A stretch of DNA of 64,000 bases from Flagellimonas meishanensis (GCF_019880545.1 NZ_JAINVW010000003.1:62001-126000), one strand, 5' to 3'. Shown: positions 53,590-63,430, counted from the stretch's first letter. The notes: generated from the sequence alone by a model not told the origin. Made by a program: numbers and translations.

Positions 53590-56076
53590 ATGGCTGAAGG
53601 AGAAAAGTTAATTCCTGTCAACATTGAGGATGAGATGAAATCTGCCTACATTGATTATTCAATGTCGGTCATTGTGTCACGTGCCCTGCCAGATGTTCGG
53701 GATGGCCTAAAGCCCGTTCACCGAAGGGTTCTTTTTGGAATGCATGAATTGGGTGTGCGATCTTCGAGTGCGCACAAAAAATCTGCCCGTATTGTTGGGG
53801 AGGTGCTCGGTAAATACCACCCGCATGGTGATACCTCCGTCTACGATACCATGGTACGGATGGCCCAGGAGTGGAGTTTGAGATATATGCTCGTCGACGG
53901 TCAAGGTAACTTTGGATCCGTTGATGGCGACAGTCCAGCGGCCATGAGGTACACCGAGGCCAGAATGCGCAAGATTGCCGATGAAATGTTGGCGGACATT
54001 GAAAAGGACACTGTGGACCATCAATTAAATTTTGATGATTCCCTGCAAGAACCTACCGTCCTTCCTACCCGAATACCCAATCTTTTGGTCAACGGCGCAT
54101 CGGGAATTGCAGTAGGAATGGCAACCAACATGCCGCCCCACAATCTTTCCGAAGTAGTGGACGGTACTATCGCATACATCGATAATCATGACATTGAAAT
54201 CGATGAGCTCATCACACATATTAAAGCACCGGATTTCCCAACAGGAGGAATTATCTACGGATACGATGGTGTAAAAGAGGCATTCCATACGGGAAGAGGC
54301 CGTATCGTGATGAGAGCCAAAGCCTCGTTCGAGGAAGTACAGGGCAGGGAATGTATCATAGTTACGGAAATTCCCTATCAGGTGAACAAGGCGGACATGA
54401 TCAAAAAGACCGCCGATCTTGTCAATGACAAAAAAATAGAAGGTATCGCCTCTATCCGCGATGAATCGGACAGAAAAGGGATGCGCATTGTTTACATCCT
54501 CAAGCGCGATGCCATTCCAAACATCGTGTTGAATACGCTTTATAAGTATACCGCATTGCAGTCATCCTTTAGTGTGAACAACATTGCCCTGGTAAAAGGC
54601 AGGCCTGAATTGCTCAACTTGAAGCAGATTATCCACCATTTTGTGGAACACAGGCATGAGGTTGTCGTTAGAAGGACCACTTTTGAATTGAAAAAGGCTG
54701 AGGACAGGGCACATATTCTTGAGGGGCTTATCATTGCCTCGGACAATATTGATGAGGTGATTGCCATTATCCGGGGTTCTTCCAATGTGGATGAGGCCCG
54801 CAGTAGCTTGATGGAGCGTTTCAAGCTTTCCGAGCTGCAGGCGAAGGCCATCGTGGAGATGCGCTTGAGGCAGTTGACCGGTCTGGAGCAGGACAAATTG
54901 CGTGAGGAGTATGACGAGCTTTTGAATACCATCGAGGACTTAAAGGACATCCTGGCCAAGAAAGAAAGGAGAATGCAGGTCATCAAAGATGAGCTGCAGG
55001 AGGTAAAGGAGAAATATGGCGATGAGAGGCGCTCGGAAATCAATTTTGCCGGAGGGGACCTCAGCATTGAGGATATGATCCCTGATGAGCAAGTCGTCAT
55101 TACCATTTCCCATGCCGGATATATTAAAAGGACACCACTTTCGGAGTACAAAACCCAAAATAGGGGTGGAGTGGGACAAAAGGCGTCCTCCACACGAAAT
55201 GAAGATTTTCTAGAACACCTGTTTGTGGGGACGAACCATCAATATATGTTGTTTTTCACCCAAAATGGTAAGTGTTTTTGGATGCGTGTCTACGAAATTC
55301 CAGAAGGAAGCAGGACTTCCAAGGGAAGGGCGATACAGAACCTTATCAACATAGAAACCGAGGATAAGGTGAAAGCATTCATATGCACGCAAGACCTAAA
55401 GGATGAAGACTATGTGAACGGGCACTACGTGATCATGGCCACCAAAAAGGGCACCGTGAAAAAAACCTCGTTGGAACAATATTCAAGACCACGTCAAAAT
55501 GGTATCAACGCCATTACCGTAAAGGATGGGGATGAACTATTGGAAGCCAAGCTTACCACAGGTACCAGTCAGATCCTATTGGGATTAAGATCGGGCAAAG
55601 CCATTCGATTTGAAGAGAGCAAGACCCGTCCCATGGGAAGGAATGCAGCCGGTGTCCGTGGAATAACATTGGCCGGTAAAAAAGATGAGGTCATTGGCAT
55701 GGTCTCCGTACACAATTTTGACGACGATATACTGGTCGTTTCCGAAAATGGATATGGAAAACGTTCATCCATAGAGGACTATCGAGTTACCAATAGAGGA
55801 GGGAAGGGCGTAAAGACGATTTCAATTACAGAAAAGACAGGTGGTCTTGTGGCCATAAAAAATGTATCAGATACCGATGACCTAATGATCATAAACAAAT
55901 CTGGTATTGCCATTCGTATGAGTGTGGAAGATCTTCGGGTAATGGGCCGTGCCACGCAAGGCGTGAAATTGATTAACCTAAAAGGTGATGACTCTATTGC
56001 CGCGGTTGCCAAGGTAATGAAGGAAGACGATCCACTTGACGATACCGATATCAAGGAAATTGAGGTGAATGAATGA
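53590..56076 (+). CDS. gyrA: DNA gyrase subunit A
   Basis: Breakage-reunion subunit of gyrase that introduces negative supercoils. The 828-residue protein has the winged-helix domain with [10 protein letters not shown], catalytic Tyr121 in [11 protein letters not shown], a coiled-coil arm, and the C-terminal beta-pinwheel (six blades, for example [39 protein letters not shown]). Residue 82, the position of E. coli Ser83 linked to quinolone action, is Thr. The GyrA-box region reads NRGGKG. It stands divergent from clpC with 248 bases between. An acidic tail ends the protein ([16 protein letters not shown]). Confidence 0.97.
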   Translation: MAEGEKLIPVNIEDEMKSAYIDYSMSVIVSRALPDVRDGLKPVHRRVLFGMHELGVRSSSAHKKSARIVGEVLGKYHPHGDTSVYDTMVRMAQEWSLRYMLVDGQGNFGSVDGDSPAAMRYTEARMRKIADEMLADIEKDTVDHQLNFDDSLQEPTVLPTRIPNLLVNGASGIAVGMATNMPPHNLSEVVDGTIAYIDNHDIEIDELITHIKAPDFPTGGIIYGYDGVKEAFHTGRGRIVMRAKASFEEVQGRECIIVTEIPYQVNKADMIKKTADLVNDKKIEGIASIRDESDRKGMRIVYILKRDAIPNIVLNTLYKYTALQSSFSVNNIALVKGRPELLNLKQIIHHFVEHRHEVVVRRTTFELKKAEDRAHILEGLIIASDNIDEVIAIIRGSSNVDEARSSLMERFKLSELQAKAIVEMRLRQLTGLEQDKLREEYDELLNTIEDLKDILAKKERRMQVIKDELQEVKEKYGDERRSEINFAGGDLSIEDMIPDEQVVITISHAGYIKRTPLSEYKTQNRGGVGQKASSTRNEDFLEHLFVGTNHQYMLFFTQNGKCFWMRVYEIPEGSRTSKGRAIQNLINIETEDKVKAFICTQDLKDEDYVNGHYVIMATKKGTVKKTSLEQYSRPRQNGINAITVKDGDELLEAKLTTGTSQILLGLRSGKAIRFEESKTRPMGRNAAGVRGITLAGKKDEVIGMVSVHNFDDDILVVSENGYGKRSSIEDYRVTNRGGKGVKTISITEKTGGLVAIKNVSDTDDLMIINKSGIAIRMSVEDLRVMGRATQGVKLINLKGDDSIAAVAKVMKEDDPLDDTDIKEIEVNE

Positions 56077-56150
56077 TAATGGCATGGCTATTGATAATTG
56101 CAGTTCGGACAAAAAAGAATAATCAATAAACACTAATAATTAAATTAAAC

Positions 56151-57413
56151 ATGAAGACTAAAGTTTTAATACTACTTGCAATAAGTATTTCAGCTTTTGG
56201 ATTTTCCCAAAAAGATGAAATCAAGGAGGCGGAAAAGGCCATGAAAAAGGGTGACTTGGAAACGGTAAAAAGTGCTTTGGACGGCGCAGCCGCATCGATT
56301 GATGCCGCAGATGAAAGACTGCAGGCCCAGTATTATGCCCTAAAGGGCAATTTGTACTCGGATCTTGCCAAAAAAGGCGATGAATCTGCATTCCAAACAG
56401 CCATTGATGCCTACAAAAAGGTAATCTCCATTGAAGAAGCAAGCGGAAAAGAGAAATACGCTCCAGGAGCCACGCAAAGTCTTGCCCAAATGACCAGCGA
56501 TTTGGTTAATGCCGCAGTGGAGGACAACAATAACCAGGAATTTGGCAAAGCTGCCGAGAAATTGTACCTGAGCTACAAGTTGAGTCCTGCGGACACTGTG
56601 TATTTGTATTATGCGGCCAGCAGTGCCGTAAATGCACAGGATTACGAGAATGCACTTACCTACTACAATGAATTGAAAGATGTTGGCTATGATGGGAGTT
56701 CGGTTAGTTTTACCGCTGTGAACATTGAGACCGGTGAGGTGGAAACCATGGATGAAACCACCCGGGATCTATATGTGAAGGCAGGAACCCATAAGGACCC
56801 AAAGAAAGAGAAATCGCCTTCAAAGCGACCTGAGATTGTGAAAAATATAGCTTTGATATACCAACAATTGGGAGATAGCGAAAAGGCTTTGGCCGCCTAC
56901 AGCGATGCACGTTTGGAGGATCCAAACGACGTAAACCTTGTTTTGGGGGAGGCCAATCTGTACTATTCCATGGGTGATAAGGACAAGTTTAAGGAGTTGA
57001 TGGCGGAAGCTTCCGCCATGGCACCGGATAATGCTGATTTGTTGTACAATATTGGGGTTATCAGCATGGAGCAGGGGAACTTGGAACAAGCAAGGGAATC
57101 CTACAAAAAGGTTTTGGAAATAGATCCCGGATATATCAATGCGTTGCTCAACCTTTCTACAACCTATGTAGACGAAGGAAATGGTTTGATTGACGAGATG
57201 AACAGCCTTGGAAGTTCAAGAGCAGATATCGCAAGGTACGACGAGTTGAAAAAGAAAAAAGATGATTTGTTCAGGGAAGGCGCCCAGGTTCTGGAAGAAG
57301 CATTGAAATCCAATCCTGACAATGAAAGTGTTTTGACCCAATTAAAGAACATTTATGGAGCTTTGGGAGATACCGAAAACTTCATGAGGATGAAAAAGCT
57401 TTTGGGCGAGTAA
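56151..57413 (+). CDS. Exported tetratricopeptide repeat protein
   Basis: A 420-residue protein with a cleavable signal peptide (MKTKVLILLAISISAFGFSQ), so periplasmic or surface-bound. Several TPR units are visible: residues about 30-90 (AEKAMKKGDLETVKSAL), 130-170, and the clear block around 265-335 (ADLLYNIGVISMEQGNLEQARESYKKVLEIDPGYINALLNL). TPR proteins of this kind act as scaffolds; the partner is unknown. It lies 74 bases after gyrA on the same strand and has its own terminator. Confidence 0.88.
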   Translation: MKTKVLILLAISISAFGFSQKDEIKEAEKAMKKGDLETVKSALDGAAASIDAADERLQAQYYALKGNLYSDLAKKGDESAFQTAIDAYKKVISIEEASGKEKYAPGATQSLAQMTSDLVNAAVEDNNNQEFGKAAEKLYLSYKLSPADTVYLYYAASSAVNAQDYENALTYYNELKDVGYDGSSVSFTAVNIETGEVETMDETTRDLYVKAGTHKDPKKEKSPSKRPEIVKNIALIYQQLGDSEKALAAYSDARLEDPNDVNLVLGEANLYYSMGDKDKFKELMAEASAMAPDNADLLYNIGVISMEQGNLEQARESYKKVLEIDPGYINALLNLSTTYVDEGNGLIDEMNSLGSSRADIARYDELKKKKDDLFREGAQVLEEALKSNPDNESVLTQLKNIYGALGDTENFMRMKKLLGE

Positions 57414-57432
57414 CTAACAGTATTATTTATAG

Positions 57433-57467
57433 AAAAAGCCCCGAAATTTTTTGGGGCTTTTTTTTTT
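57433..57467 (+). terminator. Bidirectional rho-independent terminator
   Basis: AAAAAGCCCC-GAAATTTTTT-GGGGCTTTTT: a perfect 10-bp stem including A/T pairs, followed by a long T-run. It lies between the convergent TPR and C40-fold genes and overlaps the stop of the latter. Confidence 0.88.
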
Positions 57468-58218
57468 AAATGATTTTTTTGATGACACGGAGTTGATGCG
57501 AATACAATCTTTCATCCACATTAAAAATTCCCGTATGGTCTAACCTGTCAATTCGCACGTGCCCGTGGGCGTGAATAATGTAGTTGTCCTCCAAAATGAC
57601 ACCTACATGGTCTATTATCCCTTCCTTATTGTCAAAAAATGCCAGATCGCCCGGCTCGCTTTCTTCAATGAAACTAAGGGGCACACCTTGCTTGGATTGG
57701 GCTTCTGCACTGCGATGCAACGAGTATCCATTTATTTTGTAGACCATTTGCGTCAATCCGGGTGCATCAATCCCAAAAGGAGTCTTTCCTCCCCATTGGT
57801 AAGGTGCCTCTGTATACATCAGAGCTGTCTCAATAAGACTGCTCTTCGGAAGCTCTCCGCTTACCTTGTCCCCTTCGAAGGTATGTTTAAGGACGGTGGA
57901 AGACGAAACAACAGAGCCCAGTACAATGGGCTTAAGAATCCCATTAGCTGCACGAATATGCGAAACCAAGTTCGAGGAGAAAGATGTATTCTTGGAGGTA
58001 ACAAGGGCATTAAAAACATCTTCCGAGATAAATGAAATCTGGTTGTTATGTACCCAACCCTCTTGGCTATCATATGCCACCCGAATCCTGCTCCATGTTT
58101 TTCTTCGTTCCAGGACCTTGATATGTTCTCCGTACAATAATTGGGAGACCATTTCCGAACCGTTTTCTGGTTGATTTCTAATGGGAACAATGCTCAAATG
58201 GCAAATTCCATATTCCAT
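57466..58218 (-). CDS. SH3 and NlpC/P60-fold protein lacking the catalytic Cys
   Basis: A 250-residue protein with two SH3-like segments (about 1-130; GEHIKVLERRKTWSRIRVAYDSQEGWVHNNQI) and a C-terminal C40 (NlpC/P60) domain. In active family members the motif is YxWGGKxxxGxDCSGF with nucleophile Cys. Here it reads YQWGGKTPFGIDAPGLTQ: Ala152 stands where Cys is expected. The His residues of the catalytic triad remain (His204 in DHVGVIL, His216 in HAHG). No signal peptide was seen. It may bind peptidoglycan peptide without cutting it. The thiolase gene ends 18 bases upstream on the same strand. Confidence 0.8.
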   Translation of the reverse strand: MEYGICHLSIVPIRNQPENGSEMVSQLLYGEHIKVLERRKTWSRIRVAYDSQEGWVHNNQISFISEDVFNALVTSKNTSFSSNLVSHIRAANGILKPIVLGSVVSSSTVLKHTFEGDKVSGELPKSSLIETALMYTEAPYQWGGKTPFGIDAPGLTQMVYKINGYSLHRSAEAQSKQGVPLSFIEESEPGDLAFFDNKEGIIDHVGVILEDNYIIHAHGHVRIDRLDHTGIFNVDERLYSHQLRVIKKII

Positions 58219-58236
58219 GCATGATCGGTTCGATGT

Positions 58237-59412
58237 CTAACTTCTTTCCAAAACAATTGCAGATGCACCTCCACCGCCATTGCAGATGGCCGCTGCGCCC
58301 AATTTGGCATTTTGTTGTTCCAAAACACTGAGTAGGGTTATGGTAATCCGAGCTCCAGAACATCCAAGCGGATGCCCCAATGATACGGCCCCACCGTTCA
58401 CGTTCACGTTCTTGTCCGTTAATCCCAATAACTTCATATTGGCCAGACCAACAACGGAAAAAGCCTCATTGAACTCAAAAAAATCAATGTCATCAATTGA
58501 TACACCTGCCCGGTCCAATGCTTTTGGCAGTGCCTTTGCCGGTGCAGTGGTGAACCATTTTGGTTCTTGGGCAGCATCTGCATACCCTTTTATTGTTGCC
58601 AAAGGTTTCAGTCCAAGTTCCTTGGCTTTATCGGCACTCATCAGGACCAGTGCCGCAGCACCATCGTTAATGGTGGATGCGTTGGCGGCGGTTACCGTTC
58701 CATCTTTAGTAAAGGCCGGCCTCAAAGAAGGAATTTTATCAATATTCACATTCCTATATTCTTCGTCTTCAGTTACCACGATAGGTTCCCCACGTCGCTG
58801 TGGCACTTCCACGGGTACCACTTCATTGTTGAACTTTCCCGCTTTCCATGCCTCTGCAGACCTGTTGTAGGACTGAACGGCAAAGTTGTCCTGTTCTTCC
58901 CTGCTAAATTTGTGTTCCACCGCACAGGCATCCGCACAAACACCCATCGCATTTTGATCGTAGGCATCCACCAGACCATCCTTTTGCATCCCATCGACCA
59001 AAGTCGCCGGGCCGAACTTTAAACCATTCCTCATGTAGGCATAATGAGGAATAAGGCTCATATTTTCCATGCCGCCGGCAATAACAATGGCATTTTCGCC
59101 AAGCGCTATGGATTGTGCTCCCTGCATGATTGCTTTCATACCAGATGCACAAACCTTGTTCACAGTAGTACAGGGAACCGAATCGGGAATTCCGGCACCC
59201 AGAGCAGCTTGTCTGGCCGGGGCCTGTCCCGTACCTGCTTGGACTACGTTGCCCATTAGGACCTCGTCCACCAGTTTTGGGTCAAGATTTATTTTTTTTA
59301 AAGCCCCTTGAATGGCGATTGATCCCAATTTGGGGGCCGGTATCGATGATAGCGCCCCCATAAAACTGCCTATGGGCGTCCTGGCTACCGAAACAATGAC
59401 AACTTTGTTCAT
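58237..59412 (-). CDS. Acetyl-CoA C-acyltransferase (thiolase)
   Basis: A 391-residue thiolase that joins or cleaves acyl-CoA units. Acylated Cys88 lies in TTVNKVCASGMKA, the base His347 in VSLGHPLGCSGAR, and Cys377 in AAICNGGGGAS. Whether it is a biosynthetic acetoacetyl-CoA thiolase or a degradative 3-ketoacyl-CoA thiolase cannot be told. No beta-oxidation partner gene lies next to it. It is divergent from the 7TM-HD gene and followed by the C40-fold gene. Confidence 0.95.
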   Translation of the reverse strand: MNKVVIVSVARTPIGSFMGALSSIPAPKLGSIAIQGALKKINLDPKLVDEVLMGNVVQAGTGQAPARQAALGAGIPDSVPCTTVNKVCASGMKAIMQGAQSIALGENAIVIAGGMENMSLIPHYAYMRNGLKFGPATLVDGMQKDGLVDAYDQNAMGVCADACAVEHKFSREEQDNFAVQSYNRSAEAWKAGKFNNEVVPVEVPQRRGEPIVVTEDEEYRNVNIDKIPSLRPAFTKDGTVTAANASTINDGAAALVLMSADKAKELGLKPLATIKGYADAAQEPKWFTTAPAKALPKALDRAGVSIDDIDFFEFNEAFSVVGLANMKLLGLTDKNVNVNGGAVSLGHPLGCSGARITITLLSVLEQQNAKLGAAAICNGGGGASAIVLERS

Positions 59413-59497
59413 ATATGCATGTTTGATTGTGCGAAAATACTAAATTTCAACGCAAGCTCTAGGAAATGTAACAAGCACGGGTCTTATTTATATTTTC

Positions 59498-59505
59498 TAT
59501 TTTTG
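59498..59505 (+). promoter_or_regulatory. -7 element of the 7TM-HD gene
   Basis: TATTTTTG matches TAnnTTTG exactly. It places the transcript start near 59511, just before ATG 59524, and argues against the earlier starts at 59419 and 59506. No -33 box at normal spacing. Confidence 0.5.
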
Positions 59506-59523
59506 ATGGCAATTGCGCAGAGG

Positions 59524-61560
59524 ATGGGAAAAATTTTGGACAAGACGTACAAATATCAATCACTGACCTATAAGTACTTTCTTTATTTGGTTTCGGTGGC
59601 ACTGATCGTGTTTTTTTTCCCGAAGGGGGGCAAGTTTAAATACGAGTTCCAAAAAGGAAAGCCATGGCAATATGAAAGTCTATACGCACCCATTGACTTC
59701 TCCATAAAAAAGACCGATGAGGAGCTTGCCAATGAAAAACTCTCGCTCCGTAATTCAAAAACGGATTACTTTACCGCCGATGTTTCCATTTTTGAAGAGG
59801 TGAGGACCAGCTTCACCGCTGATTTTCAAAATACATTCGCTTCTAACAACTACACTGCCCGTCAACGCAGGACCATGTTGGAAGCAGGGTATTCCGCAAT
59901 CGATAGTTTATATAGATTTGGGATTTTTCAGGATTTACCAACCGCCAACACCAATGTTTTGGTAAAGAACAACGAGGCAACACCATTGACCCTCAAGGAC
60001 TTTTTGACCCTCGAGTTGGCAAAACAATTGGTGGCTCCCTTGCTGTCCAAGAAAAATCTGGCCGATACCAGGACATTGGAAAACTTGGTTCGGCAGAATT
60101 TGAGGCCCAATGTCTTTTACAACGAACTGCTGACCGAGAAGGCCTTGGAAGAAGACCTTGCAAAAATTTCGTTGACCCGTGGCGAGGTTTCCAAAGGAAG
60201 GCTCATAATTGCCAAGGGTGAAGTGGTTGAGGCAGAAAACTTCAAGATGCTGAGTTCCTTGAAAGTGGAATATGAGTCGGAGCTATGGAGGGGTACCAAT
60301 TATTATTTCATCATTTTGGGATATACCATTCTGGTGGCCCTTGTACTGGTGATGCTGTTTCTGTTCCTCAAAAGGTACAGGAACGAGATATTTAGGAACA
60401 ACAACAAGGTCACTTTTATCTTTTTCAACATACTCGTGATGGTTTTGGCCACCACATTAATGGTAAAGAATAATGAGAATTACGTTTTTGTAGTGCCCTT
60501 GTGCATACTTCCGTTGGTACTCAAAAACTTTTTTGACGCTCGATTGGGTCTTTTTGTCCATGTGCTTACCATACTCATCCTTGGATTTGTGGTGCCAAAC
60601 AGTTTTGAATACATCTTTTTGCAGACCATTGCGGGAATTGTTACCATACTCACGGCCTCCGAGTTGTACAAAAGGGCCAACCTTTTCGTTTCAGTAGGAC
60701 AGATCACCTTGATTTACATCATTGGATATTTTGCTTTTCATGCCATTCATGAAGGAAATCTGGATAATATTGAGTGGATCCTGTTCGGCATATTTGTTCT
60801 CAACGGATTGTTGACGTTGTTTGCACAGCCCCTTATTTATATCTATGAAAAAATGTTCGGGCTCATTTCAGATGTATCGCTTTTGGAACTTTCGGACACA
60901 AATTCCAAGCTTCTAAAAGAATTATCGGACAAGGCTCCGGGTACATTTCACCATTCCTTGCAGGTGGCCAATTTGGCCGAGGCTGCCGCAAACGAGATAA
61001 GGGCCAACGCTATGTTGGTAAGGGTAGGGGCGCTTTATCACGATATAGGAAAAATGCACAAGCCAACCTATTTCACGGAAAATCAGGTAACCAATGTAAA
61101 CCCCCACGACGACCTTCCGCCCAGGGAGAGTGCCAAGATCATTATTGACCATGTGATCAAAGGAATTGAGATAGCCAGAAAGAACAATATTCCAGATAGG
61201 GTCATTGATTTTTTGAGGACGCATCACGGAACGACCTCCGTCTATTACTTTTACAAAAAACAACAGGAGATAGAAGAAAATGTGGATGAAGATGATTTTA
61301 GGTATCCCGGTCCTATTCCTTTTTCAAAGGAAACGGCCATTTTGATGATGGCGGATGCGGTGGAAGCAGCTTCAAAAAGTTTAAAGAACCCCACATTCTT
61401 GATAATTGATGAGTTTGTGGAGAAAATTGTGAAAGGACAGATGCAGGCAGACCAGTTCCTGAATGCCAACATCACCCTAAAGGAAATTGAGATGGTCAAA
61501 AAGGTGTTGAAACATAAACTCACCAATATATACCATCTTAGGGTGGAATATCCCGAGTAG
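59524..61560 (+). CDS. 7TM-HD domain phosphohydrolase, PgpH-like
   Basis: Membrane phosphohydrolase of the PgpH type, expected to hydrolyse c-di-AMP. The 678-residue protein has an N-terminal span (about 15-35), an extracytoplasmic 7TMR-HDED domain (about 40-260), seven hydrophobic spans (about 265-460), and a cytosolic HD domain with HSLQVANLAEAAANEI, YHDIGKM (near residue 506) and LRTHHG. ATG 59524 gives the start typical of the family (MGKILDKTYKYQSLTYK). Two tRNA genes follow. Confidence 0.92.
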   Translation: MGKILDKTYKYQSLTYKYFLYLVSVALIVFFFPKGGKFKYEFQKGKPWQYESLYAPIDFSIKKTDEELANEKLSLRNSKTDYFTADVSIFEEVRTSFTADFQNTFASNNYTARQRRTMLEAGYSAIDSLYRFGIFQDLPTANTNVLVKNNEATPLTLKDFLTLELAKQLVAPLLSKKNLADTRTLENLVRQNLRPNVFYNELLTEKALEEDLAKISLTRGEVSKGRLIIAKGEVVEAENFKMLSSLKVEYESELWRGTNYYFIILGYTILVALVLVMLFLFLKRYRNEIFRNNNKVTFIFFNILVMVLATTLMVKNNENYVFVVPLCILPLVLKNFFDARLGLFVHVLTILILGFVVPNSFEYIFLQTIAGIVTILTASELYKRANLFVSVGQITLIYIIGYFAFHAIHEGNLDNIEWILFGIFVLNGLLTLFAQPLIYIYEKMFGLISDVSLLELSDTNSKLLKELSDKAPGTFHHSLQVANLAEAAANEIRANAMLVRVGALYHDIGKMHKPTYFTENQVTNVNPHDDLPPRESAKIIIDHVIKGIEIARKNNIPDRVIDFLRTHHGTTSVYYFYKKQQEIEENVDEDDFRYPGPIPFSKETAILMMADAVEAASKSLKNPTFLIIDEFVEKIVKGQMQADQFLNANITLKEIEMVKKVLKHKLTNIYHLRVEYPE

Positions 61561-61671
61561 GCGCAGTGCGATTGGGTTCGCCAAAAAAATAGGAAAATAG
61601 TTGCGATCTTACGGATGAAAAGGTACATTTGCATCCGCATTTTCAGAGTGCACGTTCATAATACTTTTATA

Positions 61672-61755
61672 GGAGAGGTGCCGGAGTGGTAACGGAGCAG
61701 ATTGCTAATCTGTCGACGGGTAACCGTCGCCTGGGTTCGAGTCCCAGTCTCTCCG
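61672..61755 (+). tRNA. tRNA-Ser(GCT)
   Basis: An 84-base gene with a long variable arm as expected for Ser. The acceptor GGAGAGG pairs with TCTCTCC (one G:T at the seventh pair). The anticodon loop reads ATTGCTAAT with anticodon GCT. T-arm: GGGTTCGAGTCCC. CCA is not encoded. Confidence 0.95.
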
Positions 61756-61782
61756 CTTTTTCTTTTGAAGGTTATTATTTTT

Positions 61783-61857
61783 CGGGGTGTAGCGTAGCCC
61801 GGTTATCGCGCCTGCTTTGGGAGCAGGAGGCCGCAGGTTCGAATCCTGCCACCCCGA
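61783..61857 (+). tRNA. tRNA-Pro(TGG)
   Basis: The acceptor CGGGGTG pairs with CACCCCG. The anticodon loop CTTTGGGAG contains TGG. The T-arm GCAGGTTCGAATCCTGC is perfect. CCA is not encoded. The 5' first base C is usual for tRNA-Pro. It lies 27 bases after tRNA-Ser, and the integrase region begins about 200 bases downstream, so its 3' end is the likely attachment site. Confidence 0.95.
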
Positions 61858-61880
61858 CGAACCACTTTTTAGTGGATATC

Positions 61881-61916
61881 AAAGCACTGTCAACTGGCTG
61901 ATTGACAGTGCTTTTC
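61881..61916 (+). terminator. Rho-independent terminator of the tRNA transcript
   Basis: AAAGCACTGTCAA-CTGGCTGA-TTGACAGTGCTTT: a perfect 13-bp stem with T-run, 23 bases after tRNA-Pro. A smaller hairpin CCACT-TTTT-AGTGG (61863-61876) precedes it. Confidence 0.9.
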
Positions 61917-61968
61917 ATTTTTACTGCATTCATCTGATATCATCTAAAACCATATAAAAGGTGTAGAG

Positions 61969-62222
61969 TTCGGTGAATGAATTGGTACGTTCCTTGTGCA
62001 TAATTTTGATAGCATATAAGGCTATTTAAGGTCGTCTTTGCAAACAATCAATGTTTCACTCAAAAGACCTGTAACATGCGGAACAACAGTACATTGAAGG
62101 TGCTCATCTTTACAAGGGACCACACACACACAATCCAGAAAAACTTACAATCTACGCCCGGATAACCGTGGACGGAAAGAGGGCAGAGATAAGTTTGAAA
62201 CGTCGGACTTCGGTGAATGAAT
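61969..62222 (+). repeat. 14-bp direct repeat around the integrase start
   Basis: TTCGGTGAATGAAT occurs at 61969-61982, followed by TGGTACG, and exactly 240 bases later at 62209-62222, followed by GGGACG. The second copy lies in the integrase coding region, in the codons for Ser-Val-Asn-Glu. The first copy is in the intergenic region and is not part of any gene. Confidence 0.6.
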
Positions 62223-63337
62223 GGGACGAGATCAGGGGCAGGGTCATCGGGTTTTCCCAAAAGGCAAGAATCTTGAACAGCTATCTCGATGAAGTCTATG
62301 TCCAGATCATGGATGCCCACAAAAGGCTGATGGGAGAGGGGAAGGTTATAACCGCCCAAGCCATCAAGGCCCGTTTTCTGGGGCAGGATGACCAAAACAA
62401 AACTTTAAAAGAACTTATATGCTATCACAATACTTCACAGGTTTTGGTACCCAAACCAGGGACCATGAAGAACTACTACTCAACGGAAAGGTATCTCCAT
62501 AAATTTTTGGAGAACAAATTGAACCTCTCCGACATCTTCCTGAAACAATTGAACTACAGGTTCATAACTGATTTTGAACAATACTTAAGAACCTATCAAC
62601 CCAAAAAAGCGAGAAAGACCTGCTCCAACAATGGGATCATGAAACATTTGGAACGGTTGATGAAAATGGTGAACCTGGCCGTGAAACCGGAATGGCTGGA
62701 AAAGGATCCGTTTCGAAACTACAAGCTCAATTTTCATAAGACAGAACGAAGTTATCTGACTGAAAGGGAACTTCGCTTAATTGAGGAAACGACTTTTAGA
62801 GGTGCTGGTTATGAGAAAGTAAAGGATGTATTTCTATTCTCCTGCTATACCGGGCTTTCCTATATCGATGTCAAGGAATTAAAATCCCATCAGTTGGTTT
62901 TGGGAATTGATGGAAACCTTTGGATACATACCAAAAGGGAAAAGACCAATGAAACAATAAAGATTCCATTATTGCCCAAGGCTAAAATGATACTGGAGAA
63001 ATATAAGAGTGGATTGCAAAAAGATGTCCTTGAAAAAGTATTGCCCGTTTTCAGCAACCAGAAAACGAACAGTTATCTAAAGGTAATTACCAAAGCATGT
63101 GGTATCCATAAGCATGTCACCTTCCATACGGCGAGGCACACTTTTGCCACGACAATAACATTGTCCAATGGAGTACCAATTGAAACCGTTTCCAAAATGT
63201 TGGGCCATACCAAACTCACCACTACCCAGATTTATGCTAGGGTACTTGAAAGGAAAGTGGGAGAGGACATGCAAAACCTTATTACAAAAATGGAAACCAA
63301 AAATAACATTGAGGAAATGCAATATCAGGAAAGGTGA
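62076..63337 (+). CDS. Tyrosine recombinase/integrase, N-terminus out of frame at a (CA)6 tract
   Basis: Site-specific recombinase of the Bacteroidota conjugative-element type (IntDOT-like). The frame open from GTG 62168 to 63337 (389 residues) carries the SAM-like core-binding domain (about 95-175) and the catalytic domain: CYTGLSYIDVKEL with Ser where most recombinases have Arg (as in IntDOT), HTKREKT, HTARHTF (His320/Arg323), LGHTKLTTTQIYARV with Tyr356. The natural N-terminus starts at ATG 62076 (MRNNSTLKVLIFTRDHTH), but a (CA)6 tract at 62121-62132 breaks the frame. With one CA fewer the gene would code about 419 residues without a break. Confidence 0.82.
62121..62132 (+). repeat. (CA)6 dinucleotide tract in the integrase N-terminus
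   Basis: Six CA units follow codon 15 of the frame begun at 62076. With six units the frame ends at TAA 62163; with five units (or two) it joins the NPEKLTIYARITVDG frame of the catalytic part. Confidence 0.85.
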
Positions 63338-63398
63338 AAAGGCATTTCATGTTTTCAGGATTTGATAGTGGAACGGTCAAATTCGGAAAAGCAAGAGG

Positions 63399-63421
63399 GT
63401 AACGCGCTAAAGCGACGTTAC
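63399..63421 (+). repeat. Inverted repeat downstream of integrase
   Basis: GTAACG-CGCT-AA-AGCG-A-CGTTAC forms a 10-bp stem with one bulged A. It lies in the 232-base region between the integrase and the mobilization gene and is a candidate for oriT or a recombination-factor site. Confidence 0.55.
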
Positions 63422-63430
63422 GCTATCAAA

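Noticed and set aside
54540..55193. Long minus-strand frame of 217 codons inside gyrA
   Set aside because: Antisense shadow: codon use of gyrA explains its length and it has no recognisable motif.
59419..59523. 7TM-HD gene start at ATG 59419
   Set aside because: It overlaps the -7 box at 59498-59505, and the added 35 residues do not look like the family start.
61686..61901. Open frame of 71 codons across both tRNA genes
   Set aside because: It is a chance frame over two structured tRNA genes and has no protein-like features.
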